Below are positions 24,791 to 33,503 of a stretch of DNA of 45,449 nucleotides, piece after piece; position 1 is the first letter of the stretch, and every line of letters starts with the position of its first letter. A program made the position numbers and the translations under genes. The DNA is from Kiritimatiellia bacterium (lineage in GTDB: Bacteria; Verrucomicrobiota; Kiritimatiellia; RFP12; UBA1067). The notes under the pieces are model-generated. The model made no database searches, was not told the origin of the DNA, and worked only from the letters and a program-made list of their open reading frames with translations. The DNA lies in assembly GCA_017542055.1 (NCBI GenBank), contig JAFXXW010000003.1, forward strand, positions 1 through 45,449. Direction: 5' to 3'.

Positions 24791-25027
24791 TTACGGCGGA
24801 TCAAGCGGAATGGAGTAGGTTCGGTACAGATTGACGCCAATCGGGACGCCGGCGCGAACGCAAAAACTCCACATCATAACCTTCAGGCGTTGTTGATTGA
24901 TTTGGATGACGGGGCCGTTTTCGTCCTCCGCGATTTCCAAACCGTCGCCAATTTTCACATTGGCCATTCTCAATATCTTACGCAGATCATCGGCGGTGAT
25001 TTGGGTGATATACTTCTTGTTGTTCAT
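24791..25027 (-). CDS. Small phage tail-region protein, unknown
   Basis: 78 residues from ATG 25027, which overlaps the upstream TGA (ATGA). N-terminal helix-like segment (ITQITADDLRKILRMANV) followed by DGLEIAEDENGPVIQINQQRL and a hydrophobic strand. No family recognised. Typical of small proteins between the tape measure and fibre genes. Confidence 0.65.
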   Translation of the reverse strand: MNNKKYITQITADDLRKILRMANVKIGDGLEIAEDENGPVIQINQQRLKVMMWSFCVRAGVPIGVNLYRTYSIPLDPP

Positions 25028-25359
25028 GTCGCCCAATTTCCGTTGTTCACTTTGGAAGTGTAGGTGGTGGTTTCGATTTCGAGCCGATACAAGTTAGACC
25101 CGTTGATTTGAGAATAATGCGGGCGGACGATGGTTCCGTTTCGCAACGGCACGGGATAGGTGTAGCCGCCGCCGGAACAGTCACCAGAAGTATTATCGAC
25201 CGACGGCTCGACCGCCTTGGCAGTAGCGAGCGAGACGCCATTCTTGACGACCGTCTGGACGATTTCTTTCCGAAACGCGATCAAGAGCGGATGCACGACA
25301 GACGGTTGGACGCTGCCACCGCCGGACGAAACCGCACCATTGCCAGTGTAATACCCCAT
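25024..25359 (-). CDS. Small phage tail-region protein, unknown
   Basis: 111 residues; ATG at 25359 shares one base with the upstream TGA. Gly/Ser-rich N-terminus, then VHPLLIAFRKEIVQTVV, and a Tyr/Thr-rich C-terminal half (PHYSQINGSNLYRLEIETTT). AAAGGAGATGG precedes the start. No family recognised. Confidence 0.65.
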   Translation of the reverse strand: MGYYTGNGAVSSGGGSVQPSVVHPLLIAFRKEIVQTVVKNGVSLATAKAVEPSVDNTSGDCSGGGYTYPVPLRNGTIVRPHYSQINGSNLYRLEIETTTYTSKVNNGNWAT

Positions 25360-26060
25360 CAGACCATCTCCTTTCTTCCGTCTATTGAGTAGCGGACGAA
25401 ATCGCGATCCCTGTAAACTTTAGGTATGCCAATCAATGCGAAGCCGCCGTTCGCTCCACTTGCCGACGCCATTCTCGGTGCACTTTCGCCGTTCGGCGCA
25501 ACCGTCTCGGCAGAGAGTTCGTACCGCCCGTTCACAATGTCGGAAGCGCACGGCATGAGGTTTTCTTCACACACGACGGGGTCGCACGTTCCCCGCAATG
25601 TGACGCGCTGCAAGTAGCCGCCGCCGCTGATCGCGTTCAGTAGGTTCTGCGCCTTGGAGCGGGCGACGACGGCGACGGACACGTTGAATTTGTTGGCGTT
25701 GACCGTGAAGTTGTTGACGGCGTTCGCGCCCTCGTTCGCAACCGCCGAAACCGTGACGGTCGGAAACTTGCCGATCTCGGTGACGATCTCGACCGTCGTT
25801 ATCATGTACCCGCTCCGGGTCATGGTGCTGCCGGACTTCTGGGCGGCGAACGCCTTGCCCAACTTGACGGAGACCGTCGTGTTGGCCTTGACGACGTAGG
25901 TCACCGACGGGTTGCGCCATACTCCGCTGATCTGGTTAACGCCGTTTTCGTACTTGCCGTTGTGCGCGGCTGTCGCCCGGTGGTATTCGTCGCCAGATGA
26001 GGACGCAATCGGCACAAGCGCATTGGTCGCTAAATTGAAATAATCGAATATGTCTATCAC
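25359..26060 (-). CDS. Tail protein paralogous to the tube-like protein, unknown role
   Basis: 233 residues from GTG 26060, one base after the tape measure stop. The central part (PTVTVSAVANEGA, VVARSKAQNLLNAI, then DPVVCEENLMPCASDIVNGRYE) lines up with the product of 28651-29340 (PTVTISGVEVEATA, LTPRSKAQDVCGAF, DPHVQTVKGVPVASD..GRIE). So the two genes appear to be diverged duplicates. A distal-tail or minor tail role fits its place after the tape measure. Confidence 0.65.
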   Translation of the reverse strand: MIDIFDYFNLATNALVPIASSSGDEYHRATAAHNGKYENGVNQISGVWRNPSVTYVVKANTTVSVKLGKAFAAQKSGSTMTRSGYMITTVEIVTEIGKFPTVTVSAVANEGANAVNNFTVNANKFNVSVAVVARSKAQNLLNAISGGGYLQRVTLRGTCDPVVCEENLMPCASDIVNGRYELSAETVAPNGESAPRMASASGANGGFALIGIPKVYRDRDFVRYSIDGRKEMV

Positions 26061-26061
26061 G

Positions 26062-27810
26062 TCATTTCACCTGTAAAAGTTCGTCAAGTTTGGCCGCAAG
26101 GTCTGCGGTATTTTTCTCGATTTCGGCGAGGTGCTTTTCCGCCGCTTCCTTTTCCTCGCGGGCAAGGGCAACGCGCCGGACGGCCTCGTCGTCCACGGAT
26201 AGGTTTTCGGCTTTCCGCCAGTCCCGGCGGTGAGATCGCAAACGCTCAAAGTCTTTCTCAAACTGCTTACGCGCTGCCGCGTCCGCTTTTTCTTCCTCCA
26301 ATTGTGCGGCCATGCTGCCCTTGTCTCTGTACCAGCCCCATGCCTGTTGAAGTTTTGACTCGGCGGCGGAGACGGCGGCGTGTGTCTTTGAACCGTTGGC
26401 GTTTTCGGCGGCAAGAAGTTTCTGGTGATCACGGATTCGCGCCGCGAGTTCGGCTTGCCGTTCGCGCTCCCGGCGGACGGCTTCCTGCGCGTCAAGCCGT
26501 GCGCGTTCTGCAGCGGCTTTTTCGGCGGCTTTCTTTTCTTCCTCGGCGCGTTTTTCGGCGGCGGCTTTGTCGGCTTTCTCGCGGCTCTTGGCGTATGCCT
26601 CTTGAATGGACATTGCCTTTTCTTCGCGTTCCTTCTCCTTTTTCTCGGCTTCCTCGCGGATGGCTTTCCTCATGGCCTCGGCACGGACAAACGCCTCGCG
26701 TTCTGACTTTTCGCGCTTTCTGTCGGAAACTTCCTGTGCCTTGTCGTTCCATTCGCGCTTGGCGGCGGCGGTTGCGTCCCCAAACGATCCACCCCCTGCA
26801 AGTGTTCCAACATAGCCGCCGACCGCTGAACCGACTTGTTCTCCTTTCTCCTGCACCCATTTGTAGGCGTCGACAAGTTTTCCGCCCCATTCAGCCGCAA
26901 CCCTTACGGCGGCCACAACCTTTTCACAAGCCGCCGCAATCTTATCGGCCCAAACGTCAATCGTGCCGTCCTTGTTCAACTGCTGCAACTTCTCAATCAT
27001 CTTCGATAAGCCGCCCTTTGCGGTTGACATGAACGCCTCGCCAAACTTCGCAACCGCCGCCGTCCAATTGTCCTTTAACGTTGAAACAAGTCCTGCCCCG
27101 GTCTGGCTTGCGTCTTTCATCGCGTTGTTGAACCGTCCGCCCTCGCTCGTCGCGGACTTCATCGCAGCTTGCACAAGGTCGAACGAAATGCTTCCGTCTT
27201 CCATCTGCTTTTTCAGTTCGTCCATCGTCGCCCCGGTCTTGGCTGCGATTTCCTGCAACGGGTTGAAGCCTGCGACTATCATTTGTTTCAGCGTGACGCC
27301 TGAAAGTTTGCCCTCGCTCTGAACCTTGCCGAAAGCAAGCGCAAGGGATTGGAATTTCTCGGCGTTGCCGAGCGAAATGTCGCCCAGCATTTTCAGGGAC
27401 GGCATGACGGTCTTCACGTCCGCGCCAAACGCGAGAAGGATCTTTGACGCTTGCGACAAGTCGCCGAAGGTCAGCGGTGTCTGCGCGGCGAACGCCTTTA
27501 GTTCAGCGACGTGCTGCTTGGCCGCGTCAATCGTGCCGAGCATGGTCTTGAAGTTGGTCAGCGCGTACTCTGCGTCGAACGCCTTTTGAAGCGCGGAACG
27601 GATAAGCCCGCCGACTGTGCGGATCGCCGACAAGCCTAAATCCCACGCCGCCTTTATGTCAGCCCAATGTGTGCGGTTGGACTTGGCCGCGTCGCCCATA
27701 GACTTGGAAACGGACTTCGCCATTGATTCGACCTGTTCTTTGGTCGCCTCAATTCCGGCGGCGTTTAAGGCCGAAGTAATGCTGATCCGTATCTGCTTGT
27801 TTGTAGCCAT
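26062..27810 (-). CDS. Tail tape measure protein
   Basis: 582 residues. The N-terminal 250 residues match the phage tape-measure domain with FKTMLGTIDAAKQHVAELKAFAAQTPL, represented here by MLGTIDAAKQH and FGDLSQASKILLAFG, and MIVAGFNPLQEIAAKTG. A long Lys/Glu/Ala coiled coil (about residues 350-480) follows. The length sets tail length, here a rather short tail. Leader 27820-27850 carries a recurrent element with GAGGAAAGG. The upstream side has a terminator. Confidence 0.9.
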   Translation of the reverse strand: MATNKQIRISITSALNAAGIEATKEQVESMAKSVSKSMGDAAKSNRTHWADIKAAWDLGLSAIRTVGGLIRSALQKAFDAEYALTNFKTMLGTIDAAKQHVAELKAFAAQTPLTFGDLSQASKILLAFGADVKTVMPSLKMLGDISLGNAEKFQSLALAFGKVQSEGKLSGVTLKQMIVAGFNPLQEIAAKTGATMDELKKQMEDGSISFDLVQAAMKSATSEGGRFNNAMKDASQTGAGLVSTLKDNWTAAVAKFGEAFMSTAKGGLSKMIEKLQQLNKDGTIDVWADKIAAACEKVVAAVRVAAEWGGKLVDAYKWVQEKGEQVGSAVGGYVGTLAGGGSFGDATAAAKREWNDKAQEVSDRKREKSEREAFVRAEAMRKAIREEAEKKEKEREEKAMSIQEAYAKSREKADKAAAEKRAEEEKKAAEKAAAERARLDAQEAVRRERERQAELAARIRDHQKLLAAENANGSKTHAAVSAAESKLQQAWGWYRDKGSMAAQLEEEKADAAARKQFEKDFERLRSHRRDWRKAENLSVDDEAVRRVALAREEKEAAEKHLAEIEKNTADLAAKLDELLQVK

Positions 27811-27819
27811 TAGAGTTCG

Positions 27820-27850
27820 CCTTTCCTCACCATTAGCGCGGCGGTCAAAA
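27820..27850 (-). repeat. Recurrent leader element, copy b (tape measure gene)
   Basis: Minus strand TTTTGACCGCC, GCGCTAATGG, TGAGGAAAGG. One of four similar leaders, each just upstream of a phage start codon and ending with the ribosome binding site. Confidence 0.65.
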
Positions 27851-27851
27851 C

Positions 27852-27882
27852 AAAAAGCCGCCCCTCGCTTCGTTGGGGCGGC
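27852..27882 (-). terminator. Intrinsic terminator upstream of the tape measure gene
   Basis: On the minus strand GCCGCCCC (27882-27875) and GGGGCGGC (27864-27857) form an 8-bp stem with a 10-nt loop, followed by TTTTT (27856-27852). It would lower transcription into the tape measure and later genes relative to head and tube genes. Confidence 0.75.
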
Positions 27883-27910
27883 AACAGGAAATCAGCAATC
27901 CACATGGAGT

Positions 27911-28654
27911 CTATGATTCTGGCGGTGAGGGTGCGGCGGCCTCTTTCTCTGCTTTTTCTGCACGGAGGCGTTTGGTGATCGCGTTCAAGGTCGCCAGATA
28001 GTCGGCGTGGGCCTTTGCGCTCGTCTTCGACATTTCCATACCCGCCTGAACGTGTGCCGCGTAGATCATGCCGCGCAAGCGTGAAGGGGTCTGGATCATA
28101 AGGTCGTCGAACGTCAGCCCGGTTGCTGCTGCTGCCTCGGCAAGTCGCTCCTCAAGTGCGGCGAAGTTGCGCCGCACTCTTTCATCTGTCGTTTCGTGCT
28201 TTTCGCGTTCCTTGGCTATGTCTGTCTTCTCTGGCTCGACTTTCTCAACGCCGACGGACACGAAATACACGGCATTGACAACCTCGCTTTTCGTTGCCGT
28301 GCAACCGCCGATAAAGTGGCCGAGGGCGCATTGGATTTCTTCGGGATCGCGTAAGCCGTCAAGGTAGCCACGCTCCCTGCCGTGGGCGCAAGCGAATGCG
28401 AAAAGCCAGTCCTCGGTCGCTTCGTCGTCGGCGTACCGCTTGGCGTAGGCGTACCAGAAAAGCGCGGCCATTGTAGGCTCCCAAAACACATGGCCGCCCG
28501 CAACGGCGAAACGCGGCGCATTGTACGCCGTCGTTTCTGGGCCGTCGGAGATTTTGAGCGCGAGGGCGTGTAAGCGTATCACGTCCTCGTCGCTCGGTGT
28601 CAAGCCCTCGGCGCGTAGATCGTCGAGGTCTTCTTTCGCAAGTTGCGAAATCAT
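27911..28654 (-). CDS. Tail assembly chaperone-position protein, unknown family
   Basis: 247 residues from ATG 28654 (ATGA overlap with the tube gene; the longer frame is an arginine-rich shadow). The N-terminal 130 residues have a helical domain (ISQLAKEDLDDLRAEGL, TMAALFWYAYAKRYADDEATEDWLF). The C-terminal part is a Glu/Ala/Lys helix, ending in Pro/Ser. It lies between tail tube and tape measure, the usual place of tail assembly chaperones. I see no clear slippery site, so no frameshift product is proposed. Confidence 0.6.
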   Translation of the reverse strand: MISQLAKEDLDDLRAEGLTPSDEDVIRLHALALKISDGPETTAYNAPRFAVAGGHVFWEPTMAALFWYAYAKRYADDEATEDWLFAFACAHGRERGYLDGLRDPEEIQCALGHFIGGCTATKSEVVNAVYFVSVGVEKVEPEKTDIAKEREKHETTDERVRRNFAALEERLAEAAAATGLTFDDLMIQTPSRLRGMIYAAHVQAGMEMSKTSAKAHADYLATLNAITKRLRAEKAEKEAAAPSPPES

Positions 28655-29340
28655 GCCGCCTCTGTCCCGGTCAGATACTTGGTGGCCGTGGCTGCACGGG
28701 TGATGTAGTTGGCGTCGGGGTCGGTTTCCGCCGGGCTTGCCGTGACGGTAAAGCCGCCCGCCTGTGCCGCCGTGATCGCGCCGTTGCCCGTGGGGTCGGT
28801 GAGGGTCGCCTGTACCTCGATCCGTCCGTGGCTTGCGTCGCTTGCAACGGGGACGCCCTTCACGGTCTGGACGTGAGGATCGACGGCGGCGGTCGTGTTG
28901 ATCTGCGTGAAGTTCGCGGAAGCGGTGAACGCGCCGCACACGTCTTGCGCCTTGCTTCTGGGCGTGAGGGTTCCAGCGAGCGCGTATGTGCGCTTTGCGG
29001 TCGCGGTGGCCTCGACTTCCACGCCGCTGATCGTGACGGTCGGCGGGTTGCTCGCCTGTGTGCTGATCTGTACTTGGGTCAGCATGAGTTTCTTCGCCGC
29101 CGCGCCCGTGCCGATTGTGTGGATCGAGCCGAGCACAATGTCGGACAAGTCCACCTCGCCCGTCACGGCGTACTCCGTGGATGGCGCAAGCACTTCGCCG
29201 TAAACGTCGTGGGCGACGGTGTCGCCGTATTCGTTCGGGGCTTCCGCCACGCTGCTTGTCTTGCCGTCGCTCGACGACTTGGGCGTGAGGCCGTCAATGC
29301 TTCCCCAATAGTTGACGGGCGCGCTGAATCCGTTGTTCAT
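28651..29340 (-). CDS. Major tail tube-like protein
   Basis: 229 residues. The order between the head-tail joining genes and the chaperone/tape measure genes, and the compact beta-rich sequence (SDIVLGSIHTIGTGAAAKK, PTVTISGVEVEATATAKR) suit a tail tube subunit. The C-terminus (GNGAITAAQAGGFTVTAS) looks like a surface domain. AAGAAAGGAG precedes the ATG. It is paralogous to the product of 25359-26060. No named family is certain. Confidence 0.65.
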   Translation of the reverse strand: MNNGFSAPVNYWGSIDGLTPKSSSDGKTSSVAEAPNEYGDTVAHDVYGEVLAPSTEYAVTGEVDLSDIVLGSIHTIGTGAAAKKLMLTQVQISTQASNPPTVTISGVEVEATATAKRTYALAGTLTPRSKAQDVCGAFTASANFTQINTTAAVDPHVQTVKGVPVASDASHGRIEVQATLTDPTGNGAITAAQAGGFTVTASPAETDPDANYITRAATATKYLTGTEAA

Positions 29341-29363
29341 TTTTGGTGCTCCTTTCTTGTCTG

Positions 29364-29837
29364 TCAGTTAGCGCGGCCCGTAATGGTTGCCGCGAAAGAT
29401 GTAGTCCAGTAGCCGCCGTTCTCGTCTGTCTGGAAGTCCGGCGTTTCTCCCTCGACGATCTGGAAACCGTCAACGGCGAAAACGTGCGCCACGCCCTCTG
29501 CCAGTTCGTCGGCTTCGTCGCCCAACGCTTCGCAGTTGTCGCCACGCGCCAGATTGTCGAACGCGGCCCACAGCGCGTTGTAGTTTTCCAGAAACAAGTT
29601 GCCGCCCTTGTCGTCGTCAAGCGAAACGGTCAGGATGGCGCGGGCAGAAAATGCGTAATGCGGCAGGGGTTCTTCAAGCTGCTCCGAAATGTGGACATTC
29701 AAGGCGATCCCGCTCGACGGGGTTTCCTGTTTCTCGCCGTCCAATGCTTCGAGCAAAAGCGAATGGACGGGCAAGGTCGAGCCCGCGCTTTCGATCTGCG
29801 CCTTTAGTTTGCGAGTAATGAGTTCCGCCGGGGTCAT
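29364..29837 (-). CDS. Tail terminator/minor tail protein candidate
   Basis: 157 residues from ATG 29837, overlapping the upstream TGA (ATGA). N-terminal LITRKLKAQIESAG, middle HISEQLEEPLPHYAFSARAILTV and an ending TTSFAATITGRAN. Size, fold type and position directly before the tube gene are those of tail terminator proteins. Confidence 0.6.
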   Translation of the reverse strand: MTPAELITRKLKAQIESAGSTLPVHSLLLEALDGEKQETPSSGIALNVHISEQLEEPLPHYAFSARAILTVSLDDDKGGNLFLENYNALWAAFDNLARGDNCEALGDEADELAEGVAHVFAVDGFQIVEGETPDFQTDENGGYWTTSFAATITGRAN

Positions 29838-30514
29838 GTAAGCTCCTTCCGTGCTTTGGCGATGCCCTTGTCGATCTGTCCGTCGATGTAGCGCGTCGCC
29901 GCCGCCATTGCTTCGGACAGCGCGGCCTCCGGCAACGCCTCGCGGATGTAGTCGAGTTTGTTCACGATCAACACTTCGATGCGGGGGTTCACGCCTGTGA
30001 CGACTTCGCGGAGGAATCCCTCGGCCATGCGGTCGTCGATCTTCGTCTTTGGGTTGCCGCCCGTCTGCTCTGCTCGTTTGAAGAGGGATTTCATAAACCA
30101 GCCCCACGAATGTTTGGCAAGTCCCCAGCGCGTGTATTGCGCGAAACGCCGCCGCGCCTCGCTGCGCGTGTCCGCCGGCTTGATGTACGTCTTCTCGTCC
30201 TGTCCGCCGCGTCTGCGGATCGCCCAGCGGTGTTGCGACTTCTGGTTCTTGCCCTTGGGCGTGATATAATGCGGGCCGGGGCCGGCGTACTTCGTCACGT
30301 CCTTCAGCGGTGCCTGCCGCTTGGCCTTGGCTGTCCGGGCGCGGAGTCCCTTTATGAGCGCAATCGTGCCGCGTCTGATGGCGACGGCCTGGCTGTTTCC
30401 CAATTCGTTGCGGTAGCGGTCGCAAGCGCGGGTGAAGTCGCGGATGGCTTCTTCCGGCACGGTTGCCGATATGTCAAGGATCGCCGCCACGAAAGTCAGC
30501 CCCTTGTCCGGCAT
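29834..30514 (-). CDS. Head-tail joining/virion morphogenesis protein candidate
   Basis: 226 residues from ATG 30514, inside the last 19 bases of the upstream gene. Basic and helical: LKDVTKYAGPGPHYITPKGK, RRFAQYTRWGLAKHSWGWF, and a C-terminal AALSEAMAAATRYIDGQIDKG. Position and the basic, helix-rich character recall minor head proteins (gp10/gpZ-like). The family is not certain. Confidence 0.6.
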   Translation of the reverse strand: MPDKGLTFVAAILDISATVPEEAIRDFTRACDRYRNELGNSQAVAIRRGTIALIKGLRARTAKAKRQAPLKDVTKYAGPGPHYITPKGKNQKSQHRWAIRRRGGQDEKTYIKPADTRSEARRRFAQYTRWGLAKHSWGWFMKSLFKRAEQTGGNPKTKIDDRMAEGFLREVVTGVNPRIEVLIVNKLDYIREALPEAALSEAMAAATRYIDGQIDKGIAKARKELT

Positions 30515-31116
30515 TTCAGGATGTACCAACCGTCGTGCCGTGTGACGGTGGAAACTTTCAGGGTGAAGGGGTGGCCGCCGGGCGCGACCTCGATGGTGTC
30601 GGATGGATCGGGCGCGGTGACTTCCGGCCAGTCGTCGCGGCGAATGGCGACGGTGTAGGCGGTCGCGTAGGTCGGCGCAAGCGCGTCTGTCGGCAAGTCC
30701 GCCGTGCCGCTTTCCAGAATGAGGATGTCGAGCGGGTGTTTGATTTGGCGGACGCGTCCGGCCTCTCGTCGCGTTCCCGCGTACGCCGCCGGGCATTTCT
30801 CAAACGCGGCGGAAAGCCCAACGGTGAGAAGGGTGTTTATCGGCCCTGTTGCGCAAGACGTGACGACGCGGATGGTCGTTCCGAGTTCCACCGCTGCGCC
30901 GATTTGCAACGCCGGGAAGTCGGCGACATTGGCAAGGACGCGGCAGTTTTCGGAAACGTCCGCGTCCGTCACTTCGTCGCCGCCTCTTTGAGACCGGCCG
31001 ATGCGGGTCACCGTTGCGGACTGTTCGCCGTGGCGCAGGACTTCGGAACAGCCCGAAAGAGAGCCACCCCGAAGTTTCGCCATTGCAGCGGACACGTATT
31101 CGCACGGCTTGCGCAT
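30496..31116 (-). CDS. Head-tail connector region protein, unknown
   Basis: 206 residues from ATG 31116 with AGGAAA before it. N-terminal EYVSAAMAKLRGGS; middle PALQIGAAVELGTTIRVV; C-terminal GGHPFTLKVSTVTRHDGWYILK. Lies between the decoration protein and the head-tail joining gene, as head completion proteins do. No family recognised. Confidence 0.6.
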   Translation of the reverse strand: MRKPCEYVSAAMAKLRGGSLSGCSEVLRHGEQSATVTRIGRSQRGGDEVTDADVSENCRVLANVADFPALQIGAAVELGTTIRVVTSCATGPINTLLTVGLSAAFEKCPAAYAGTRREAGRVRQIKHPLDILILESGTADLPTDALAPTYATAYTVAIRRDDWPEVTAPDPSDTIEVAPGGHPFTLKVSTVTRHDGWYILKCRTRG

Positions 31117-31138
31117 CGGCCCGTTTCCTGTTTTGTCG

Positions 31139-31486
31139 TTAGACGCAAACAACCTCGAACGACAGGTCGGACGATCCGACGGCGGCGCGGGTGTACCCGA
31201 GGAGCGTGTTGCTCGTCGAGGTCTTCGTGGCAAGGCCGTCCGAGTCCACGTAAATCGCGACGCCCGCGTTCGTGGAGCCGATGGCCTCGTTGGTCGTCAC
31301 CTCGACGACCTCGCCGCGATGGAGCACCTTGAGTGCGCCAGTCTTGCCGTTGGCGATAGGCGAAAGGGCGATGCAAAGAAGCCCGTCCACCTTGATGATC
31401 TTTCCGGCGGGAATGTCGGCCCCGGCGGTGTAGTCGAGCGTGTCGCCCGTCTTGCGGAATTTGGCCGCAGTAGAAGAGATAGCCAT
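31139..31486 (-). CDS. DUF2190-type head decoration/cement protein
   Basis: 115 residues from ATG 31486 (AAAAGGAAAAAG upstream; longer frame is a shadow). Matches DUF2190: TLDYTAGADIPAGKIIKVDG, PIANGKTGALKVLHRGEVVEV and a final VGSSDLSFEVV. Such proteins bind the outside of capsids and stabilise them. It immediately follows the capsid gene, as expected. Confidence 0.8.
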   Translation of the reverse strand: MAISSTAAKFRKTGDTLDYTAGADIPAGKIIKVDGLLCIALSPIANGKTGALKVLHRGEVVEVTTNEAIGSTNAGVAIYVDSDGLATKTSTSNTLLGYTRAAVGSSDLSFEVVCV

Positions 31487-31574
31487 TTTCTTTTTCCTTT
31501 TCTGTTGGATGTTCTGGATGTTGCGGGCGCGGCGGAGTGAAGGACGAACAACCCTCCGCCGCACTCGCGTGGAA

Positions 31575-33464
31575 TTACGCGCCCGTGCTGTAAAGCGCGG
31601 CCTTCAACTCGCCAGCGGACGCGCCGAAGTCGTAGTAGCAGCGCATCTCGATTCCGAGTTGGTGGAAGTTGGCCTCCGCCGTCTCGACCGTGGGGGTCTG
31701 GACGCCGTTGAGGAACGCGACGTCCACAAGCGGGAACGCCGTGTTAAACAGGCGGTAGGCCGTGCCGGAGAGATACGGCGAAGTGATCGGCTTCAACACG
31801 CCGCGCAGCACGTTTGCCTTGCCCTTTTCGGACGCCGCGCCCGTGACCAGTTCCGACTGGTAGATGTTGAGCGCGGTGATGTAGTTGCCGGGGGCGCAAA
31901 GTATGCGGTCGGGCATGGGGCCGAGCGGATCGCCGTCCTTGTCCTTGATCGCCATTGCCAGCGAGTATGCGGCGGCAAGGTTCGCAAGGCTCAACGCGCC
32001 GGACGTGTTCGCGCCATAGTCGCTCCCCGTCGTGGAGAGTGCGCCGAAAACGTCCTTGTTGATCGTGCGGCCCGCCATCGTGCCGAAACGCTGCGGGACT
32101 TCGGCAAGGACGCCGAGGTCGTCGTTGATGAGGTCTTCGCGGGTGATACCCACGATGGAGCCCTTCGTCGCGGCCTGAATCGTGCGGGCGTCGTCCGAAA
32201 GATCGACGTGCTGGAGTTCGCCGTGCTTGTCGAGCGACTTCAATAGACCGCTCATGACAAGGCGGACGCCCTTGACGGCCTTGAAGTCGGTGACGGCGAC
32301 AGGGCGCGAAATCTCGCGCCAACCCTCGCCAACTGCGCCGAATCCGGCCAGCACAAACTTCTTGGCGACGTTGGAGAGAACGTTCGGAATGTCGGCGGTC
32401 GAAAACGCGGCCTTCAGGGCCTTGCTCATCTCGGCGTCGTTGCCCGGTCGGTAGATGATACCGAAAGCGGCGAACACGTCAGACAGGCGGGTCACCTTGA
32501 GGTCGTGCGCGGCGTCAAGATCGACGCCCTTGAACGCCGCCTCGATTGCGCTGTCGCTCATGGCCGCGCCCATGCACGCGGCGGCGGTGACGGTCTTCAC
32601 GTCCTTCGACGCGGACGCCTTGAGGTCGATGATCGAGGGTGCGCCGGGGCGCGACGCCGCGACCCTCGCCTTTTCGGCGGCGGCCTTTTCGGCTTTCAGG
32701 CAGGCGAGCTCTGCCTTTTCGGCAGTCCAGCCCTCCCTTACGGCCTGGGCCATGATGTCGTCATGTCCCTTGCATGCTTCGATAAGGGAAGCAGCGCGCT
32801 CGCGCTCTGCGGTCTGCGCCGCCTCCACGGTTGCGGTGTCAGGCTGTGCGGCCTGCATCGGCTTGTTTTTGTCTTCGGGCATTACGCCCTCCTTTCCTTG
32901 GTGTGCGGCGGCTATCGCCGTTTGTGTCGACCCATCGGCCCCCAATGGGACGATGGAAACTTCGTTCAAGGTTCCGGCGCGGACGATGTAGCACTCGCCC
33001 CGCACCTCTACCCCGTTCAGGTTGTAGGATTCCTTCTCGCCGACATACAGCACGTCGGACGGCGAGACGCCGACGGACGCCTGAAACTTGAAGCCGGCCT
33101 TCGCGAGTTCATGCACCTTCTTGGCGTCTTCCGAAACAGGCATGAAGTCCGCGTCGATGGTCAGCGTCTTGCCGTCGTGCGAAATCTTGGTCGCCTGTCC
33201 GCAAATTGCGTCGATGTTGTGCGTTTCGTGCAGGCACATTACCGGGATGGCGTTGTCGTCGCGCCATTTCAGCCCGGCAAGATCAATGCCAACGGGCAAG
33301 CCCCACCCAACTTCCATCAGCCCGCCATTATAGGCGGTGATGGTCATCTTCTTGTTGCCGTTTTCGTCCGGCCTGTCGCCCTTGCTTTGCGCGGCAACAA
33401 GCGCAACCACTCCAGTTGCAGCGAGCGGCTTTTTGATAAGTTCGGATATTTTGTCAGGTGGCAT
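31575..33464 (-). CDS. Prohead protease-major capsid protein fusion
   Basis: 629 residues. The first 180 or so residues are a Mu/HK97-type prohead protease domain, with a His in VMCLHETHN and the nucleophile Ser in FQASVGVSPSD. Then comes a Glu/Ala/Lys scaffold-like linker (about 195-280). The rest is a HK97-fold major capsid protein (NVLSNVAKKFVLAGF, PDRILCAPGNYITALN). Fusions of this kind are known in phages. An internal ATG at 32882 (Met195) with a strong AAGGAGG site would yield a protease-free scaffold-capsid product of 435 residues. Confidence 0.88.
   Translation of the reverse strand: MPPDKISELIKKPLAATGVVALVAAQSKGDRPDENGNKKMTITAYNGGLMEVGWGLPVGIDLAGLKWRDDNAIPVMCLHETHNIDAICGQATKISHDGKTLTIDADFMPVSEDAKKVHELAKAGFKFQASVGVSPSDVLYVGEKESYNLNGVEVRGECYIVRAGTLNEVSIVPLGADGSTQTAIAAAHQGKEGVMPEDKNKPMQAAQPDTATVEAAQTAERERAASLIEACKGHDDIMAQAVREGWTAEKAELACLKAEKAAAEKARVAASRPGAPSIIDLKASASKDVKTVTAAACMGAAMSDSAIEAAFKGVDLDAAHDLKVTRLSDVFAAFGIIYRPGNDAEMSKALKAAFSTADIPNVLSNVAKKFVLAGFGAVGEGWREISRPVAVTDFKAVKGVRLVMSGLLKSLDKHGELQHVDLSDDARTIQAATKGSIVGITREDLINDDLGVLAEVPQRFGTMAGRTINKDVFGALSTTGSDYGANTSGALSLANLAAAYSLAMAIKDKDGDPLGPMPDRILCAPGNYITALNIYQSELVTGAASEKGKANVLRGVLKPITSPYLSGTAYRLFNTAFPLVDVAFLNGVQTPTVETAEANFHQLGIEMRCYYDFGASAGELKAALYSTGA
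32880..32895 (-). promoter_or_regulatory. Internal ribosome binding site and start in the protease-capsid gene
   Basis: On the minus strand AAAGGAGG (32895-32888), five bases, then ATG (32882-32880) in frame as Met195. It is a better match to the ribosome binding consensus than the one at the gene's own start. It lies exactly between the protease and scaffold/capsid parts. Confidence 0.65.
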
Positions 33465-33472
33465 GGTCAGTT

Positions 33473-33501
33473 CCTTTCTAACATTGGCGCAACGGTCAAA
33501 A
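33473..33501 (-). repeat. Recurrent leader element, copy c (capsid gene)
   Basis: Minus strand TTTTGACCGTT, GCGCCAATG, TTAGAAAGG. Lies between the portal stop and the protease-capsid start and carries the ribosome binding site of the latter. Confidence 0.65.
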
Positions 33502-33503
33502 CG

